Shown here piece by piece: positions 4,821-5,016 of a DNA stretch of 5,016 nucleotides (position 1 is its first letter; the number at the start of each line of letters is the position of its first letter). Under the pieces are notes generated by a model. It was not told where the DNA came from, did not search any database, and saw nothing but the letters and a program-made list of their open reading frames with translations. The position numbers and the translations under genes were made by a program. This stretch comes from Treponema sp. (GTDB taxonomy: Bacteria; Spirochaetota; Spirochaetia; Treponematales; Breznakiellaceae), in contig JAITQR010000026.1 of the NCBI GenBank assembly GCA_031288815.1, positions 1 to 5,016 of the forward strand, written 5' to 3'.

Positions 4821-5016
4821 ATGTTCCGGGGCGGGGAACGGGTACAACTTTTCCGTAACGATCTGGCCGGGCGTTTTCTCCGGCGCCCCAACCGTTTTCT
4901 CATAATCGCCGAAAGCGGGGGGGAGGAACTGGCCTGCCACTGTCCCAACCCCGGGCGCCTTACCGAGTGTCTCTTCCCCGGAACGGAGCTGATCCTGGAA
5001 AGGCGAAACAACGCGG
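4821..5016 (+). CDS. sfsA: SfsA family protein (partial, 3' end outside the window)
   Basis: The first 65 codons are visible and the frame runs off the right edge. The N-terminal OB-like part has RRPNRFLIIAE followed by ACHCPNPGRLTECLFPGTEL, matching the SfsA signature (R-x-N-R-F, then a His/Cys-rich C-P-N-x-G-R and L-x-PG). SfsA proteins have a nuclease-like fold and were named for stimulating sugar fermentation in Escherichia coli; their biochemical role is unsettled. The ATG at 4821 fits the usual family start, with only GGGGGA about 12 bases upstream. A TTG at 4785 overlapping the methyltransferase stop is in frame and would add 12 residues; a GGAGG (4796-4800) lies between the two and serves neither well. 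It is the last visible gene of the rightward operon. Confidence 0.9.
   Translation, partial: MFRGGERVQLFRNDLAGRFLRRPNRFLIIAESGGEELACHCPNPGRLTECLFPGTELILERRNNA

Overview
The window most resembles a spirochaete chromosome, probably a Treponema-like organism of moderate-to-high G+C. The clues are a winged-helix/MerR-type HTH fused to a PtsN-like EIIA domain, a secreted beta-propeller next to a degenerate LytM protein, and an SfsA. This assignment rests on protein style only and has not been confirmed by a search.

Left edge (1-360): an A+T-richer stretch (about 43% G+C over the first 180 bases by hand count, clearly below the operon on the right). It holds the first 27 codons of a leftward CDS with a near-perfect ribosome binding site, then a perfect 12-bp inverted repeat, then a tRNA-Lys (anticodon CUU) read leftward, with a good sigma-70-type promoter upstream. 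A gene start just past the 3' end of a tRNA is the usual arrangement of an integrase at a tRNA attachment site, but the visible residues do not prove an integrase.

Leftward pair (about 380-1655): cytidine deaminase (cdd), then 23 bases later an HTH + EIIA(Ntr)-like regulator. A TTGACA-17-CATAAT promoter overlaps the end of cdd and the first ATG of the regulator, so a transcript from it would be nearly leaderless. Beyond the regulator lie a hairpin and a short protein-like ORF of uncertain status.

Rightward operon (1689-5016): four tightly packed genes. They encode a membrane-anchored or secreted beta-propeller-like protein, an exported M23/LytM-fold protein that has lost its metal ligands, a zinc-ribbon SAM methyltransferase (ATGA overlap with the gene before it) and the start of sfsA. 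The operon is divergent from cdd across only 33 bp that carry a perfect TATAAT.

The most unusual structure is a block of nested palindromes at about 2828-3000. It lies inside the reading frame of the LytM-like gene, between its start codon and the hydrophobic core of its signal peptide. The block stays open in frame and adds roughly 55 residues to the n-region. It looks like a small palindromic repeat element inserted in frame, comparable in concept to the Rickettsia palindromic elements, and one of its hairpins is shaped like a transcription terminator.
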